A stretch of DNA of 44,127 nucleotides from a virus: positions 1-44,127 of the IMG/VR virus record IMGVR_UViG_3300042314_001708; one strand, 5' to 3'. The notes under the pieces are model-generated. The model had not been told where the DNA came from. It was given only the letters and a program-made list of their open reading frames with translations, and did no database searches. Positions 8,848 through 19,024 of the stretch are shown here, piece by piece. The position numbers and the translations under genes are program-made. Position 1 is the first letter of the stretch; every line of letters starts with the position of its first letter.

Positions 8848-9632
8848 TATGGGTTAACATATTCATACCAGGTTATTGGGGTTGTTTCTCCAACTCTCAC
8901 ATCATCTAATGTAAAAATTTTATAGGTTAGAGTTTCATAATCTAAAACAACCTTATAATAAAAATAATTTGAAGGATTAAAATTTGAATTCCCACTTCCA
9001 ATTGAATTTTGTGGAGCATTCATAAACTTTACAAAAATCCCTAATTTTGCATCAAAAAACTTTGCACTCATATAAAAAGTAGATATGTTTAGGTATTGGG
9101 TACTTCGTAACCAATATAGGAAAAACCCTTCTTTATCACCTAAAAAATCTAATTTATACTTTGGTATTTTAACATTCACATTATTAACTCCAACAACTGC
9201 AGGTTCTGTTTCTCCTTGAGTTGTAGGTAATATTATTGTAATGTAATTAATTTGATTAGTATCTTGAGTGGTATCGTAAAAATCCAATTTAAAAAATGAG
9301 TTTCTAAATGGATTTGAAAAATAATAAATTTGTTGGGGTGTAAACCCTTCACTAACATATGAATTAACATAATTTATATTTGATGGGGTTGACCCTGTAG
9401 GTGTGAAAAAAAATTGATAATTAACGTCAGTCCTTAATGATTCATCATGTTGAGCGTGAGTAAATCTAGCAACTTCGTAATCTTCGTTGGGGTTAATAAC
9501 CCTCTTAACTACTTGGTCATCATAGTTCTCAATATTATTTAGTTGGTCTAAATAATCTTCATTTGTTTCAACAGGAATTACTATCTCCCTATCGTTGTCA
9601 TTTACTAATATTTTAAATTTATTCACAATCAT
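8847..9632 (-). CDS. Virion structural protein of unknown family
   Basis: The protein has 261 residues when started at the ATG at 9632 (MIVNKFKILVNDNDREIVIP). The frame extends 11 codons further upstream, but that would overlap the preceding gene by 47 nt. The 9632 start gives a 14-nt overlap and a natural hydrophobic beta strand at the N-terminus, so I prefer it. No recognised domain; it is rich in Asn, Tyr and Phe with no cysteine cluster or membrane segment. It ends in a TAATG overlap with the PKD-like gene. The tight packing argues that it is a component of the same baseplate/fibre subassembly. Confidence 0.6.
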   Translation of the reverse strand: MIVNKFKILVNDNDREIVIPVETNEDYLDQLNNIENYDDQVVKRVINPNEDYEVARFTHAQHDESLRTDVNYQFFFTPTGSTPSNINYVNSYVSEGFTPQQIYYFSNPFRNSFFKLDFYDTTQDTNQINYITIILPTTQGETEPAVVGVNNVNVKIPKYKLDFLGDKEGFFLYWLRSTQYLNISTFYMSAKFFDAKLGIFVKFMNAPQNSIGSGNSNFNPSNYFYYKVVLDYETLTYKIFTLDDVRVGETTPITWYEYVNP

Positions 9633-11373
9633 CAACTGTAGGTAATTGTATCGCACCAAATACAAATTCGTTTATGTTATTTTCAGGATATATTTTAAAA
9701 TCTATATTCTGTAACGGATAATGAGCATTATTCATATATGGGAAATTAACCCCTCTCCCGTTTGAGTCAACATAACCATAAGGGTAAATGTCTCTCCATC
9801 TTAGGGTCCCCAAGGTTTCAGAATAAAAGGCGTATGGTGGAACATTTAAAATCCCTAAAACATTACTCTCCTCAATGTAATCAGAAAATACATTAATCGT
9901 AACACCATTATGTGGTTTGTAATAATAACCGTTTCTATTGGTTGACGCACTAAATGTTATATCAAACAACAAATTGTTAAATTCAAACTTATGATAAAAT
10001 TCAGATATTACACTTTCTTCTTGCAAATAACTATTATATTCACAAAAATCTCCATCTATAGTATCACCACTTACTAAATCTTGATTATAATAAAATTCAT
10101 AATTTTCACCATTAAATGTTTTAGTATATGAATTTGTTCCAATATTAGTATCGTTCAACAAATTGTTGTCGTCCCACCAATTTCCAGAGGTAAACGATAT
10201 GTTAAATTTATGACCTTGTTTTAAGGCAGAATTAGTTGTAGTGTTGGGTCTTGGTCGGTTAAACCATCCAAAATATCCCTTATTAATTATTGTTAAATAA
10301 AGTTCACTTAATGGTCGGTTTAAATTATCAGTATATCCTGATATTATAATGTCTTTAGAAAAAGTAATGTTGAAGTTTTGAGACCCGTCTTGTTCTACAA
10401 CTCTAGAAACATAATTAGGCGTTAAAGCGCTCGTCAAAAATTTTTTCTTACTAAAGAACCCGTTCTGTGAAAACGCAGCTTTTAATGGTATTGAATCCTG
10501 TGTGTTAGTCAGTATTTTATGTCTTCTAACGTAGTAGATTGATTTAGTATCCTCAGGGTTGGTAATATCAACAACCTTCTTAAATAATCCAATTGAGGAG
10601 TTTGCGAAAAATGGACTATCGTAACCGATATCCTGAATGTTAAAAATTATCTCATCACTACCATAACTTTCAGTTCCTAACATATCAACTTGGAAATACT
10701 TATTCCCATTAATACCGTCCCACCCACCTTGGAACTCAATTTCAACATAATCACCTTTTAGCAAATTATGTTTCATCGGACATCTAAACACTATGAAAAC
10801 CCTTCCGTTCATTTCTTGCCTTGAAATAATAAATGGAATCCCTTCGGAACAAGTCCAAGTAATTGAATTGGTTGGAGAGAAATAATGTTGGAATGTTTTT
10901 CCTGAGTTATTTTCAAAAGCATAACTTAGATAATATCCCCAATTGTAAGTCAATGCAGATTTTGTTGCAAAATCAACATGAACACTATCAGTATCGTTTC
11001 TATAAAAATTAAATTCTTTATATGGTGGATATCCATACCAAGTCCCTGGATGAGTTCCTCCAACTATTGAATTCTCAGCATCAGTATACAATAATTCATT
11101 TAAAAACGGACCATAACTTGTTCCATTGATATTAGTTGTCCCAGTATAAGCGTTGTAAAAAATTACTTTGGTTGAAAACGATGGTCTAAATATTGAACAC
11201 TCCTGCCTTTCGGAATTATAAAGTTCGGGTAAATTTATAATTGCCGACCTATCATATTCTTCAAGTTCCTGAATTTTACCATCCAAAAATGGAGTTATTC
11301 TCATATTACGATTAGGACTCGTTGCAAATTTTGCAGAACCTAAAAGTATCTCTATATTTTCATAACCACCCAT
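9619..11373 (-). CDS. Virion structural protein of unknown family
   Basis: This 584-residue protein begins MGGYENIEILLGSAKFATSP. It is beta-rich and has many aromatic and Asn residues, as expected for a receptor-facing or baseplate-peripheral protein. I do not recognise a catalytic motif or named domain. The start overlaps the stop of the 1751-residue gene (TAATG), and its own end overlaps the next start by 14 nt, so it sits in a translationally coupled chain. A structural role is inferred from this context and from the lack of any enzymatic signature. Confidence 0.6.
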   Translation of the reverse strand: MGGYENIEILLGSAKFATSPNRNMRITPFLDGKIQELEEYDRSAIINLPELYNSERQECSIFRPSFSTKVIFYNAYTGTTNINGTSYGPFLNELLYTDAENSIVGGTHPGTWYGYPPYKEFNFYRNDTDSVHVDFATKSALTYNWGYYLSYAFENNSGKTFQHYFSPTNSITWTCSEGIPFIISRQEMNGRVFIVFRCPMKHNLLKGDYVEIEFQGGWDGINGNKYFQVDMLGTESYGSDEIIFNIQDIGYDSPFFANSSIGLFKKVVDITNPEDTKSIYYVRRHKILTNTQDSIPLKAAFSQNGFFSKKKFLTSALTPNYVSRVVEQDGSQNFNITFSKDIIISGYTDNLNRPLSELYLTIINKGYFGWFNRPRPNTTTNSALKQGHKFNISFTSGNWWDDNNLLNDTNIGTNSYTKTFNGENYEFYYNQDLVSGDTIDGDFCEYNSYLQEESVISEFYHKFEFNNLLFDITFSASTNRNGYYYKPHNGVTINVFSDYIEESNVLGILNVPPYAFYSETLGTLRWRDIYPYGYVDSNGRGVNFPYMNNAHYPLQNIDFKIYPENNINEFVFGAIQLPTVDDCE

Positions 11374-14300
11374 TATAAATCAGTTTCATTTATATATTTA
11401 GTTTTAAATTTGTCATACGCACTAGCCCCTTTCTTTAATCCAAAATAAAAGAAAAATGGATTATTAACCTGTCTTTTATCTTGGAACCCGCTTGGTATTG
11501 AGTCAGTCGCATTTCCATTACTATCTACATTATAAATAAACCCTTTCCAATATTTTGAATTACTTGACCCAACAATTACCGAATGGGACGCCGGTGAAAT
11601 TCTATCAATTGATTGATATTTGTATTTAAAAAATCCACTTTCATTTGTATCCCAATTGTTATTCTGATTACCGAAAATAGTTCCTGAGTTAGTAGTTTTA
11701 AATTCCCATTCATAGAATGGAACTTCTTGTGAAAATGTACTTATGTATCCAAAATCAGATGGTAGAGGAGCCGTGGACGCATTCTCATTCCATATTTTTC
11801 TTCTTGGTGTGATGTAATCTCTATCTTGATTATTACCTGAAAAGAATATTTCAAAATAAGCATAATTAGAGTTATCTCTCATAACTTTAAATGACGTATT
11901 AATATCATATCCCTCAGGTGAGAATTCAGCAATTCCAAATTCAGAATTAACTGACGCCATTTGTGAGTAATCCCCATCAATAGTTCCAGGGAATAATATA
12001 TTTCCACTTGGGTTCCATCTTTTATTTCTAAAGAATCCCGCAACTGATGGGTCAGAACCACTACCAAGACCAGGTAAAAATAGACTGAGAAAATTCTCAT
12101 TAACAAATCTACTTAAAATCATAACATTCAATATGTCAGAAACATTTTTGAATGATGTTGAATCTAATTTATCAACAATATATCCATCATAATCATCACT
12201 GAAAACTATTTCCTGTAAGTAAGGAACTTTTGGTCCCAAGTCCATCATAGTTGTTGGAAATCCTAATTGTTTTTCATTTCCGTTATCATTTGCTCTTTCA
12301 TTTGCATCTCTACCAATAAATTTATTATTATTATCATTATATGGTGAACTTCTATAATAAAAATTATTAGTCGGGTCATGAAAATACATTAATTCTTTAC
12401 AATAATTGTAGTTAGGTTTGTTTTGAGTGTCAAAAAATGTATTCATTTGGAATGGGAAAGCATATAATGTCCCGTTTATCCAAGCATTTCCAAATGTGTG
12501 TGAAAACACATCAAAACATAACGCCATATTTAATTTTAATCTTTGTATAAATTCAATTATTAAATTGAAATCTTTTACAATGGAAATAATTGGGAATGAC
12601 ACTAAATTATAACATCCAAACCCATAATTAAACCAAGACCTAAATCCACCTGTATTATAATTTTTACCACAACAAGTTCCGTTACTTTCATCACAAGGTT
12701 TAATAGATACTGTATTATCGGGATTAACAACATAACATTCCAATGGAACCGCTTTAGAACAATCCGAAAGTGACTCAATCACATTCATATATTGTGATGG
12801 TATATCCTCAGTTTCTATTTCAGTGAAGGTATACACTTCAGGAGCACTTCCTAAAGCTTGAGCTGAACCAGATTCATCTAATAAATAAATTGTAAATGAA
12901 GGATTCTGATGCATTAATAAAATTCCGTTTCCTGTAGTATCACCTGAAGGAATTTGCGTGGAAGATGGTAATCTGTCAGTCCTCATTACTAGTTTACTTG
13001 GATTAACCATTTGAACTGTGGTACTTGAAGGGTATATATTTGAAATATATGATGCGTACGCCGAAACTTCATTTGGTACCGATTCTCCACAAAAAGTAGA
13101 TATAGAGTTTGACATTCCCAAATCAGCGTAACTTCCCCCTTCAACATACTCCCCAACACTATAACCATATTGAGAATTATTTCCTTGAGTAAACCACCAA
13201 CCAAGTTTTAAATTGTAAAAAGTATCACATCCGCAAGAAGTCGTACTAGCAACCGCATTGCTATCCGTTTGGACCTTTGTTAAATAGTTTGAGGATGGAA
13301 CAGATGCGGTTGTTGAATTTCCGTTCTCCCCTAATCTTGAGTAATACCGTAATAAATTACTTGTGTAAGAAGAGAATGTTCCCTGAACATCAAATGTTCC
13401 TTGAAAGAAGATACTACTACCAAAGTCAGTCGCATTATTTGTAGTAAACTGATTATGTCTTGGCAATTTTAATGAACTTGACGATGACTGTATTGGTATA
13501 TTTAAATTAAACTCCCCTGTTATTGTCAAACCTGCCTGCCCATAGTTTGCCCATCCAAATATTCTTGATAAGTCAATTTCTTGTTGTACTTTTGGTGAGT
13601 GCGGGTCAACACCTCTTTGTAGTATAATAATACCTAAACTTTGGGCTCCGTCATAGTAGAATAAAGGAGTCTGAATGTTTGAAGATGAGGAAGCGTCAAA
13701 TCCAGGGTTTGGAGCCAAACCAATACTTCTCCATAAAGCATCTTTACATGGGTTTTGAACATTAGAACCTAAATAATCCCCAACAATATCATAAACTCTC
13801 ATTTGATTATTCAAATACCTGTTTAAGAAGTCAGTTTTATTAGACCTATTTAAGAAATTACTGTTGATATTTGTATGATTCTCAGTTAAAGCGGAAAATG
13901 TACCTAACGTTAATCCAGTCAATACCTGAAAATATTCCATATCAGTAGGGAAAGTTAAGTAATCCTTTGATTCTCCACTATAGTTAATCGTATAAGTAAC
14001 TGAATTACTCACAGTTGGGTTTGATGGTGAAGCATAATTAACCGTCCATTGCGCCCCGTTTGAAATCGGGGTTCCTGTTATTGAGTTAGTTCCTCCAGTA
14101 TTAACAGTCGCACCTGTAAGATTTGGGTCGGTAGATAAAGTTGGGTCGCTGAATGAAATTAGTTGTCCTGAAATAAAATTACTTAATTCCGAACCATCAA
14201 CAACCAAGACCATTGTATTATCATAATGGTAGATATTACCATTACCTGTTACAGTTCTCTTAACTTGATTTCTACCAACACCACCGTTAATAGTTGTAGT

Positions 14301-16628
14301 ATCAAAATATTTATCCTTTAAATTAAAAGTATTTAATCTTTCAGCAATTGTTAATGAATTTGTGAACAAAACATCAAGATATTCAGGTCCATTAGCATCA
14401 TTAGGAGTGTCTTCATAAATCGTAGTCGTATTTGGTCCTTCCCATAGATACGGAAAATCCTGTTGGAAATCTCCTACAGTATACGCATCTGCACTATTAA
14501 AATCCGCAAGTGGGCTACTATTTATTGTTCCTGTTCTAGCGTCTGTTGCGTTTTGTTGTAACCCATCGGCAGTTTCATTACCGCTAAGGTCAATTTCAGA
14601 ATCTTTACAATCACATCTTTCACACCCATCTTCAGTGTATAATAAAAGAGGTAGTTTTACATTTCTAAACCAGTTATCCGCATATTTTGTTCTTTTTGGT
14701 TTTTCACCACATTCTTTTTTTGCTTTACCTAACCATCCTCTAATTTTATTTAACGCCTTACATATTCCGTGTATTAACATTTGTATAACCCACACAAGTT
14801 GCATAATCAAGAAGATTACAGGCCATAAGAACGCTAATAAATGCATAGGAATGATAATTGCCCTAAGCAAAAATTTCATAAGAGTTAAAAAGAAACTTAG
14901 TAATATGAATATTGGAACAAATCTATACTGAACATCATTAACAGGTAATTTATTAGTTGATTCATCACAATCATCTGTGTTTATATTTTTTATCTGTAAA
15001 GTATTCCAAGTAAATCTTCTTGACGTATATCTATCTAATAATTGTGACACAGTATATACTTTATTATATTTCATAAAATAAAACGTGTCTATACAATCAA
15101 TAGCCTCCTGAGGGTCATTGTAATCATACCAACTTAAACTAAATGCATATGACCTTTCTAATCTATATTTTACCAAAGGTATTTTTTCAAACACCCAAGT
15201 AGATGTTGCTTCATCATCCTCATATGTGGGAGTTATAGAAATAATATCATTTGAATTTAATAAAATGTCATTTTTGTTACCCACGTATGGGTTACCGTCT
15301 AATTCAACAACAAAATCAGTTACATTTGTTTTTGACTTAACACGATACACATAACCTGATTGTCCGACTATATTAATAACTGGGTCATTAGTTTGAATAG
15401 TAAAAGTTTCAGTATCCTGTAATAGAGGGTCTTCCCCACTGTTTGTCCATCCGTGTTCTTTAATGTTTGGAACTAAGAAATACCCTCTTCTGTTTTCTTC
15501 AGTAAGTCCCGCAGGTTGTTGCCATTTAATTTTAAATCTATATTTACCATTTGTAGGAATTCCTAATTTAGGGTCATCACTTAATACTCTTTCACCATTT
15601 TCATTAGTGTAAACATAGTCCAAGTTCATAGGGACTTCAATTACCCAAGTCCCGTCAGCATCTATCAATTTACCGTTTTGTGGTAAATCATATTTTTCTA
15701 AGACAGGATACCCATCATCATCAATATCTATAGTTTGTCTAATAGCAATAATCTGTCCAGGTCCTGTAGTTAATTGACATAATTGACCTAATTTAGATTT
15801 AACTTTACATCTTCTTTTAACTTTTTTAGTGGTTTCAGAAGAAAATATAGAACCCATAAATACCGCAGTTGGTTGTATGGTAATATTATTTTGCCCACTA
15901 CTCAAATCAAAATCTGCCCGAGTAATTCCTACTTGACAGGTATCATCTTGACCCCAAAATGCATTAACCTGTACTATCTTAGTTTCGTAAACAATCTGCG
16001 GAAGTTCATTAAAGTTATTTGAAGACCTAAAGAAACTACCATTAAATTGATTCTCAGTTCCTCTTCCAATTCTAATTAAATCTTGAGGAGTCATTGAGAA
16101 CTCCCCAATATCAGATAAGTCAACATTTAAAACTATCGTGTGAGTCCCAAGTGGGACTCCATAAATCATATAGTCTCCACTTTCATTTGTCGTTACAGTA
16201 TATTTGTAATACTTTTCAAAAAGTTCCGAAGCAACTGGGTCTTTTAATACATCTTCTCTTGTTGGGAATGTCCCTGTCGGTGAGTGTCCACTATAAGAAG
16301 CTACGTATGGTAGCAAATTATATTTATACCCATCTTCATTAACATCCTCAAGAGTTCTATAAGGATAGTATGAAGTTAAGACAGGATTATCTTCATCTTC
16401 AGGTCTAAGAGGTATAAATACAGATACTTTAGCCTTTGGTAGTCCATATCCCCCGTTCACAAATACTCTTCCCGCAATGACTCCATAATTGGCACATCCG
16501 ATTGGGTAAACATCTTCTTGTCTTATTTTAAGAGATAGTAATTCAATCTCTTCAAAATCTTGGTTTATGTTTACTGTTAAATTTTGGTCAATTCCAGGAG
16601 TTGTTTTTATCCTATAAATTTTACTCAT
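11373..16628 (-). CDS. Giant baseplate-cluster protein with internal transmembrane helices
   Basis: This 1751-residue protein follows gp6, the slot of peripheral wedge genes in T4. Residues about 45-190 look like one or two carboxypeptidase-regulatory-like beta sandwiches (GVIAGRVFVNGGYGLPKAKV, then ESGDYMIYGVPLGTHTI). Residues about 566-623 form a long, almost uncharged hydrophobic stretch (VPIFILLSFFLTLMKFLL, then IIIPMHLLAFLWPVIFLIM and VWVIQMLIHGI), enough for two or three membrane-spanning helices. A basic region follows and then a Cys-rich knot (DGCERCDCKDSE, about 665-677). The remaining 1050 residues are beta-rich with Cys pairs. Membrane helices are unexpected in a baseplate protein. 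They may insert into the host envelope during infection, or the protein may be displayed differently; both are inference. A TATTTAT motif lies 13 nt before the ATG. Confidence 0.65.
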   Translation of the reverse strand: MSKIYRIKTTPGIDQNLTVNINQDFEEIELLSLKIRQEDVYPIGCANYGVIAGRVFVNGGYGLPKAKVSVFIPLRPEDEDNPVLTSYYPYRTLEDVNEDGYKYNLLPYVASYSGHSPTGTFPTREDVLKDPVASELFEKYYKYTVTTNESGDYMIYGVPLGTHTIVLNVDLSDIGEFSMTPQDLIRIGRGTENQFNGSFFRSSNNFNELPQIVYETKIVQVNAFWGQDDTCQVGITRADFDLSSGQNNITIQPTAVFMGSIFSSETTKKVKRRCKVKSKLGQLCQLTTGPGQIIAIRQTIDIDDDGYPVLEKYDLPQNGKLIDADGTWVIEVPMNLDYVYTNENGERVLSDDPKLGIPTNGKYRFKIKWQQPAGLTEENRRGYFLVPNIKEHGWTNSGEDPLLQDTETFTIQTNDPVINIVGQSGYVYRVKSKTNVTDFVVELDGNPYVGNKNDILLNSNDIISITPTYEDDEATSTWVFEKIPLVKYRLERSYAFSLSWYDYNDPQEAIDCIDTFYFMKYNKVYTVSQLLDRYTSRRFTWNTLQIKNINTDDCDESTNKLPVNDVQYRFVPIFILLSFFLTLMKFLLRAIIIPMHLLAFLWPVIFLIMQLVWVIQMLIHGICKALNKIRGWLGKAKKECGEKPKRTKYADNWFRNVKLPLLLYTEDGCERCDCKDSEIDLSGNETADGLQQNATDARTGTINSSPLADFNSADAYTVGDFQQDFPYLWEGPNTTTIYEDTPNDANGPEYLDVLFTNSLTIAERLNTFNLKDKYFDTTTINGGVGRNQVKRTVTGNGNIYHYDNTMVLVVDGSELSNFISGQLISFSDPTLSTDPNLTGATVNTGGTNSITGTPISNGAQWTVNYASPSNPTVSNSVTYTINYSGESKDYLTFPTDMEYFQVLTGLTLGTFSALTENHTNINSNFLNRSNKTDFLNRYLNNQMRVYDIVGDYLGSNVQNPCKDALWRSIGLAPNPGFDASSSSNIQTPLFYYDGAQSLGIIILQRGVDPHSPKVQQEIDLSRIFGWANYGQAGLTITGEFNLNIPIQSSSSSLKLPRHNQFTTNNATDFGSSIFFQGTFDVQGTFSSYTSNLLRYYSRLGENGNSTTASVPSSNYLTKVQTDSNAVASTTSCGCDTFYNLKLGWWFTQGNNSQYGYSVGEYVEGGSYADLGMSNSISTFCGESVPNEVSAYASYISNIYPSSTTVQMVNPSKLVMRTDRLPSSTQIPSGDTTGNGILLMHQNPSFTIYLLDESGSAQALGSAPEVYTFTEIETEDIPSQYMNVIESLSDCSKAVPLECYVVNPDNTVSIKPCDESNGTCCGKNYNTGGFRSWFNYGFGCYNLVSFPIISIVKDFNLIIEFIQRLKLNMALCFDVFSHTFGNAWINGTLYAFPFQMNTFFDTQNKPNYNYCKELMYFHDPTNNFYYRSSPYNDNNNKFIGRDANERANDNGNEKQLGFPTTMMDLGPKVPYLQEIVFSDDYDGYIVDKLDSTSFKNVSDILNVMILSRFVNENFLSLFLPGLGSGSDPSVAGFFRNKRWNPSGNILFPGTIDGDYSQMASVNSEFGIAEFSPEGYDINTSFKVMRDNSNYAYFEIFFSGNNQDRDYITPRRKIWNENASTAPLPSDFGYISTFSQEVPFYEWEFKTTNSGTIFGNQNNNWDTNESGFFKYKYQSIDRISPASHSVIVGSSNSKYWKGFIYNVDSNGNATDSIPSGFQDKRQVNNPFFFYFGLKKGASAYDKFKTKYINETDL

Positions 16629-16641
16629 CGGACTTTATTTC

Positions 16642-16648
16642 ATAAATA
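16642..16648 (-). promoter_or_regulatory. TATTTAT motif upstream of the 1751-residue gene
   Basis: The coding strand reads CTATTTATGAAATAAAG, 13 nt before the ATG at 16628. The extended form TATTTATGAAATAAAG is identical to the copy at 600-606. Confidence 0.45.
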
Positions 16649-16696
16649 GTTATGACTGCATTTTATAAACACAATCAATTAAATTATAAGTCCTAA

Positions 16697-16703
16697 ATAA
16701 ATA
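16697..16703 (-). promoter_or_regulatory. Second TATTTAT motif in the gp6 to 1751-residue gap
   Basis: A further TATTTAT lies 7 nt after the gp6 stop codon, 68 nt before the next start. It may be an additional copy or chance in a very AT-rich gap. Confidence 0.25.
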
Positions 16704-16710
16704 AAATAAA

Positions 16711-18549
16711 TTAAGAAAGTGTAACTGATTGGAAGTTTTTAACTCTCACTCTAATGTCCTTTGTCGGGAACCTAATTTGATATATTTGATTAGGCAATGC
16801 GAATATTGTCCCTTCCTGAGGTTCAATCTGTCTAGTTATTGTATTTGAGTAAGCCATTGATGTTTGAGATGACGAATACTCACCTCCAACCTCGTTAAAA
16901 ATATCAATTTGAGTTACTGAAATTACACCATTTTCGGATTGTAAAATTCTATTAATCTCAGATATGTTAACGTTCTGACCAAGTTCTCTATTTGATGGAT
17001 TGAAATAACTTGACACCTTGTCAATTATTGATGTAATAATATTACCCTGATTTTGAGTTGACTCTAATACAACATATAGGTCAATACTTAGGTCAACAAC
17101 ATCCGCAGTTTCAATTGCGATATAATCATTAATCATTCTATAGTTTGATAAATAAGTTGCTAAGTTATCTAATAACGCATTTGATACCGTATTAGTTAAC
17201 GCCCCATTAGTATCGTATGAAAGAATCTTAACTTTAATTTTATTCTCTTCTTCCATTACCGCAACTTTAGCAGGTGCACCAAACTGACTTGGCATCTTTC
17301 TAATTAAAGCTTCGTAGTCATTCACAGTTACCGCTCTGTTTTGGCTTGCAAAGTTAAATGCCACATAGTTTCTAACTTCTTCTAACGTTGGTTGTCCTGC
17401 CCCACCAATAGCCGCAGTTACGTTATTACATCTCAATGAATTAACAACCGCAGTATTTGTAGTTTCGGAAGGTCCGTTTACAACAAATATTACAGTTCCA
17501 ATTTGATTAATCGTATTCACACCTAAATTACTTCCAACTCCACCACCTGAACGATATTGTATAAACAAAGTGGTATTCGCCTTTAAGGTTGACCCTAATG
17601 AAAAGTTATTTAAAAAATTTTGAATTGTAGGTAAGTTACCTGAATTTGTAAATTCTCTAAGTTGGTCTTCAGCTGAACCCGTTCCACCACCAAATGTTAA
17701 CTTCATAAATCCTTCAGGAGTAAACTCACTGATAAATCGGTTATTGGTTTGTATCCACTTACCAATTTTAACACCAGGCTTGTCTGATGGTTTAGTTGAG
17801 TCTTCAATAAAAACCCTATCTTGTGCCAACGCATCAACCTCATACCATCTACCATTAGTACCTAAGAACTCTTGAGGACTTGGGACATTAGCATAACTTG
17901 TTCCATCTTTTTGGATGATACTTGTAATACCTAAAACATTTTTACCAGGTAAGAAAATTTCATAGAATGGTCTAACATCATTTGGGGTTATTACTTGTTT
18001 AAATACTTTTGTAACACCATTTACAACTAATTCTCTTTTAGTAATTGTATAGTTAATAAGATTCCCTCTTGAATCAAAATTTGGAATTTTTAACCTATTC
18101 GGAAACCCTTGAGCATTATATGGTGATGTAAAATCAATATCATAAATGGTTTCAAATACTTGTCCCGCGCCAACAACCTGAGAACCTCTCCTTAATATAC
18201 CTTCATATCTTTCATCATCTTTATCACCAGCCGCAGGAACTGTAATGGAGAATTCAACTAATGATACTGACGGTCTTTGTCCGGGAATTTTTAAACCATA
18301 AGTTCTAGCCAAATTATAAACCGACGAGCGTTGTTGAGCAAACTGTAGGACAGTTTCTTGAACACTTCTATCAATATGATAATGTAAGTTATCTGCAACC
18401 GCAGCGTTTAAATCCATAAACACAGAGAACACGGAAGCATCGTTAAAATTATCAATTAATTCAGGATAATAAGTTTTAACATAATTAACAAGTTCAGTTC
18501 TTAATCCTTGGAAGTCCCTAACTGTATAGGATATTCTTTTTTCAGCCAT
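16711..18549 (-). CDS. gp6: Baseplate wedge protein gp6 (baseplate J-like)
   Basis: This 612-residue protein matches T4 gp6 / baseplate J family proteins. The N-terminus (YTVRDFQGLRTELVNYVKTYYPELIDNF) leads into NDASVFSVFMDLNAAVADNLHYHIDRS and the helix QQRSSVYNLARTYGLKIPG, the conserved beginning of gp6-like wedge proteins. A mid-region VTVNDYEALIRKMPSQFGAP near residue 405 is the conserved signature of the J/gp6 core, and a C-terminal beta domain follows. gp6 dimers form the inner baseplate ring with gp25 and gp53, encoded at 18554-19012 and 34857-35180 here. Length is close to T4 gp6 (660 residues). The start lies 4 nt after the gp25 stop, so the two are in one operon. Confidence 0.88.
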   Translation of the reverse strand: MAEKRISYTVRDFQGLRTELVNYVKTYYPELIDNFNDASVFSVFMDLNAAVADNLHYHIDRSVQETVLQFAQQRSSVYNLARTYGLKIPGQRPSVSLVEFSITVPAAGDKDDERYEGILRRGSQVVGAGQVFETIYDIDFTSPYNAQGFPNRLKIPNFDSRGNLINYTITKRELVVNGVTKVFKQVITPNDVRPFYEIFLPGKNVLGITSIIQKDGTSYANVPSPQEFLGTNGRWYEVDALAQDRVFIEDSTKPSDKPGVKIGKWIQTNNRFISEFTPEGFMKLTFGGGTGSAEDQLREFTNSGNLPTIQNFLNNFSLGSTLKANTTLFIQYRSGGGVGSNLGVNTINQIGTVIFVVNGPSETTNTAVVNSLRCNNVTAAIGGAGQPTLEEVRNYVAFNFASQNRAVTVNDYEALIRKMPSQFGAPAKVAVMEEENKIKVKILSYDTNGALTNTVSNALLDNLATYLSNYRMINDYIAIETADVVDLSIDLYVVLESTQNQGNIITSIIDKVSSYFNPSNRELGQNVNISEINRILQSENGVISVTQIDIFNEVGGEYSSSQTSMAYSNTITRQIEPQEGTIFALPNQIYQIRFPTKDIRVRVKNFQSVTLS

Positions 18550-18553
18550 AATA

Positions 18554-19012
18554 TTATATATTAATAATTACAAAATCTTTAGAGTTAAATACATTATCGG
18601 TGATAACGTAATCAATTCTAACTTTTGCGGTGTATTCTCTATTACCCATTCCTGTCATATTATATGTTCTCCCACCAGAATCCTCAACAGATGTTGCAGA
18701 ATCAACATCATCATTTGACGCATCAGTAATTGAAATTTTTGAAATTTTAAGGTTTGGTATATATCTCTCACAAGATTGTCTAATCTCCGCCTCAATACTA
18801 TCAAAAGTTAGACTGTCCATTGGCTCAAAAATATAATCATACAATCTACTTCCAAAATCAGGTAGGTAATATCTACTACCTCGTCTAGTCAACAATAAAT
18901 GCACTAAGTTATTCCTGATTTCATCATCCGCAGTTTGAGATAAACTTAAATATTTACCAAATTGAGATGTTCTGAAAGGAAAATCTATACCATATGTTTT
19001 TCCATTTGCCAT
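18554..19012 (-). CDS. gp25: Baseplate wedge protein gp25 (lysozyme-like wedge family)
   Basis: The 152-residue protein matches the gp25/W family: GIDFPFRTSQFGKYLSLSQT, then DDEIRNNLVHLLLTRRGSRYY with LPDFGSRLYDYIFEPMD, which includes the typical R-G-x-R-x-x-x-P-x-F-G-[ST]-x-L pattern. A conserved helix around SIEAEIRQSCERYIP follows. gp25 clamps gp6 and gp53 in the wedge and helps start sheath polymerisation. Length is near T4 gp25 (132 residues) with a short C-terminal extension. It is the first gene after the nrdA terminator and has two upstream TATTTAT motifs, so it likely opens a late transcription unit. Confidence 0.88.
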   Translation of the reverse strand: MANGKTYGIDFPFRTSQFGKYLSLSQTADDEIRNNLVHLLLTRRGSRYYLPDFGSRLYDYIFEPMDSLTFDSIEAEIRQSCERYIPNLKISKISITDASNDDVDSATSVEDSGGRTYNMTGMGNREYTAKVRIDYVITDNVFNSKDFVIINI

Positions 19013-19017
19013 ATCAA

Positions 19018-19024
19018 ATAAATA
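19018..19024 (-). promoter_or_regulatory. TATTTAT motif immediately upstream of gp25
   Basis: TATTTAT ends only 5 nt before the gp25 ATG (coding strand TATATTTATTTGATATG). If it is a promoter's -10 box, the transcript would have almost no leader. Confidence 0.35.

Noticed and set aside
14635-14931. Plus-strand ORF of 98 codons within the 1751-residue gene
   Set aside because: It lies antisense to the hydrophobic segment of a strongly supported gene and has no promoter, start context or recognisable protein content.
16630-16693. Inverted repeat GGACTT...AAGTCC flanking the gap after gp6
   Set aside because: Only six base pairs are matched across a loop of about 50 nt, with no T-tract. It is too weak to call a terminator or operator.
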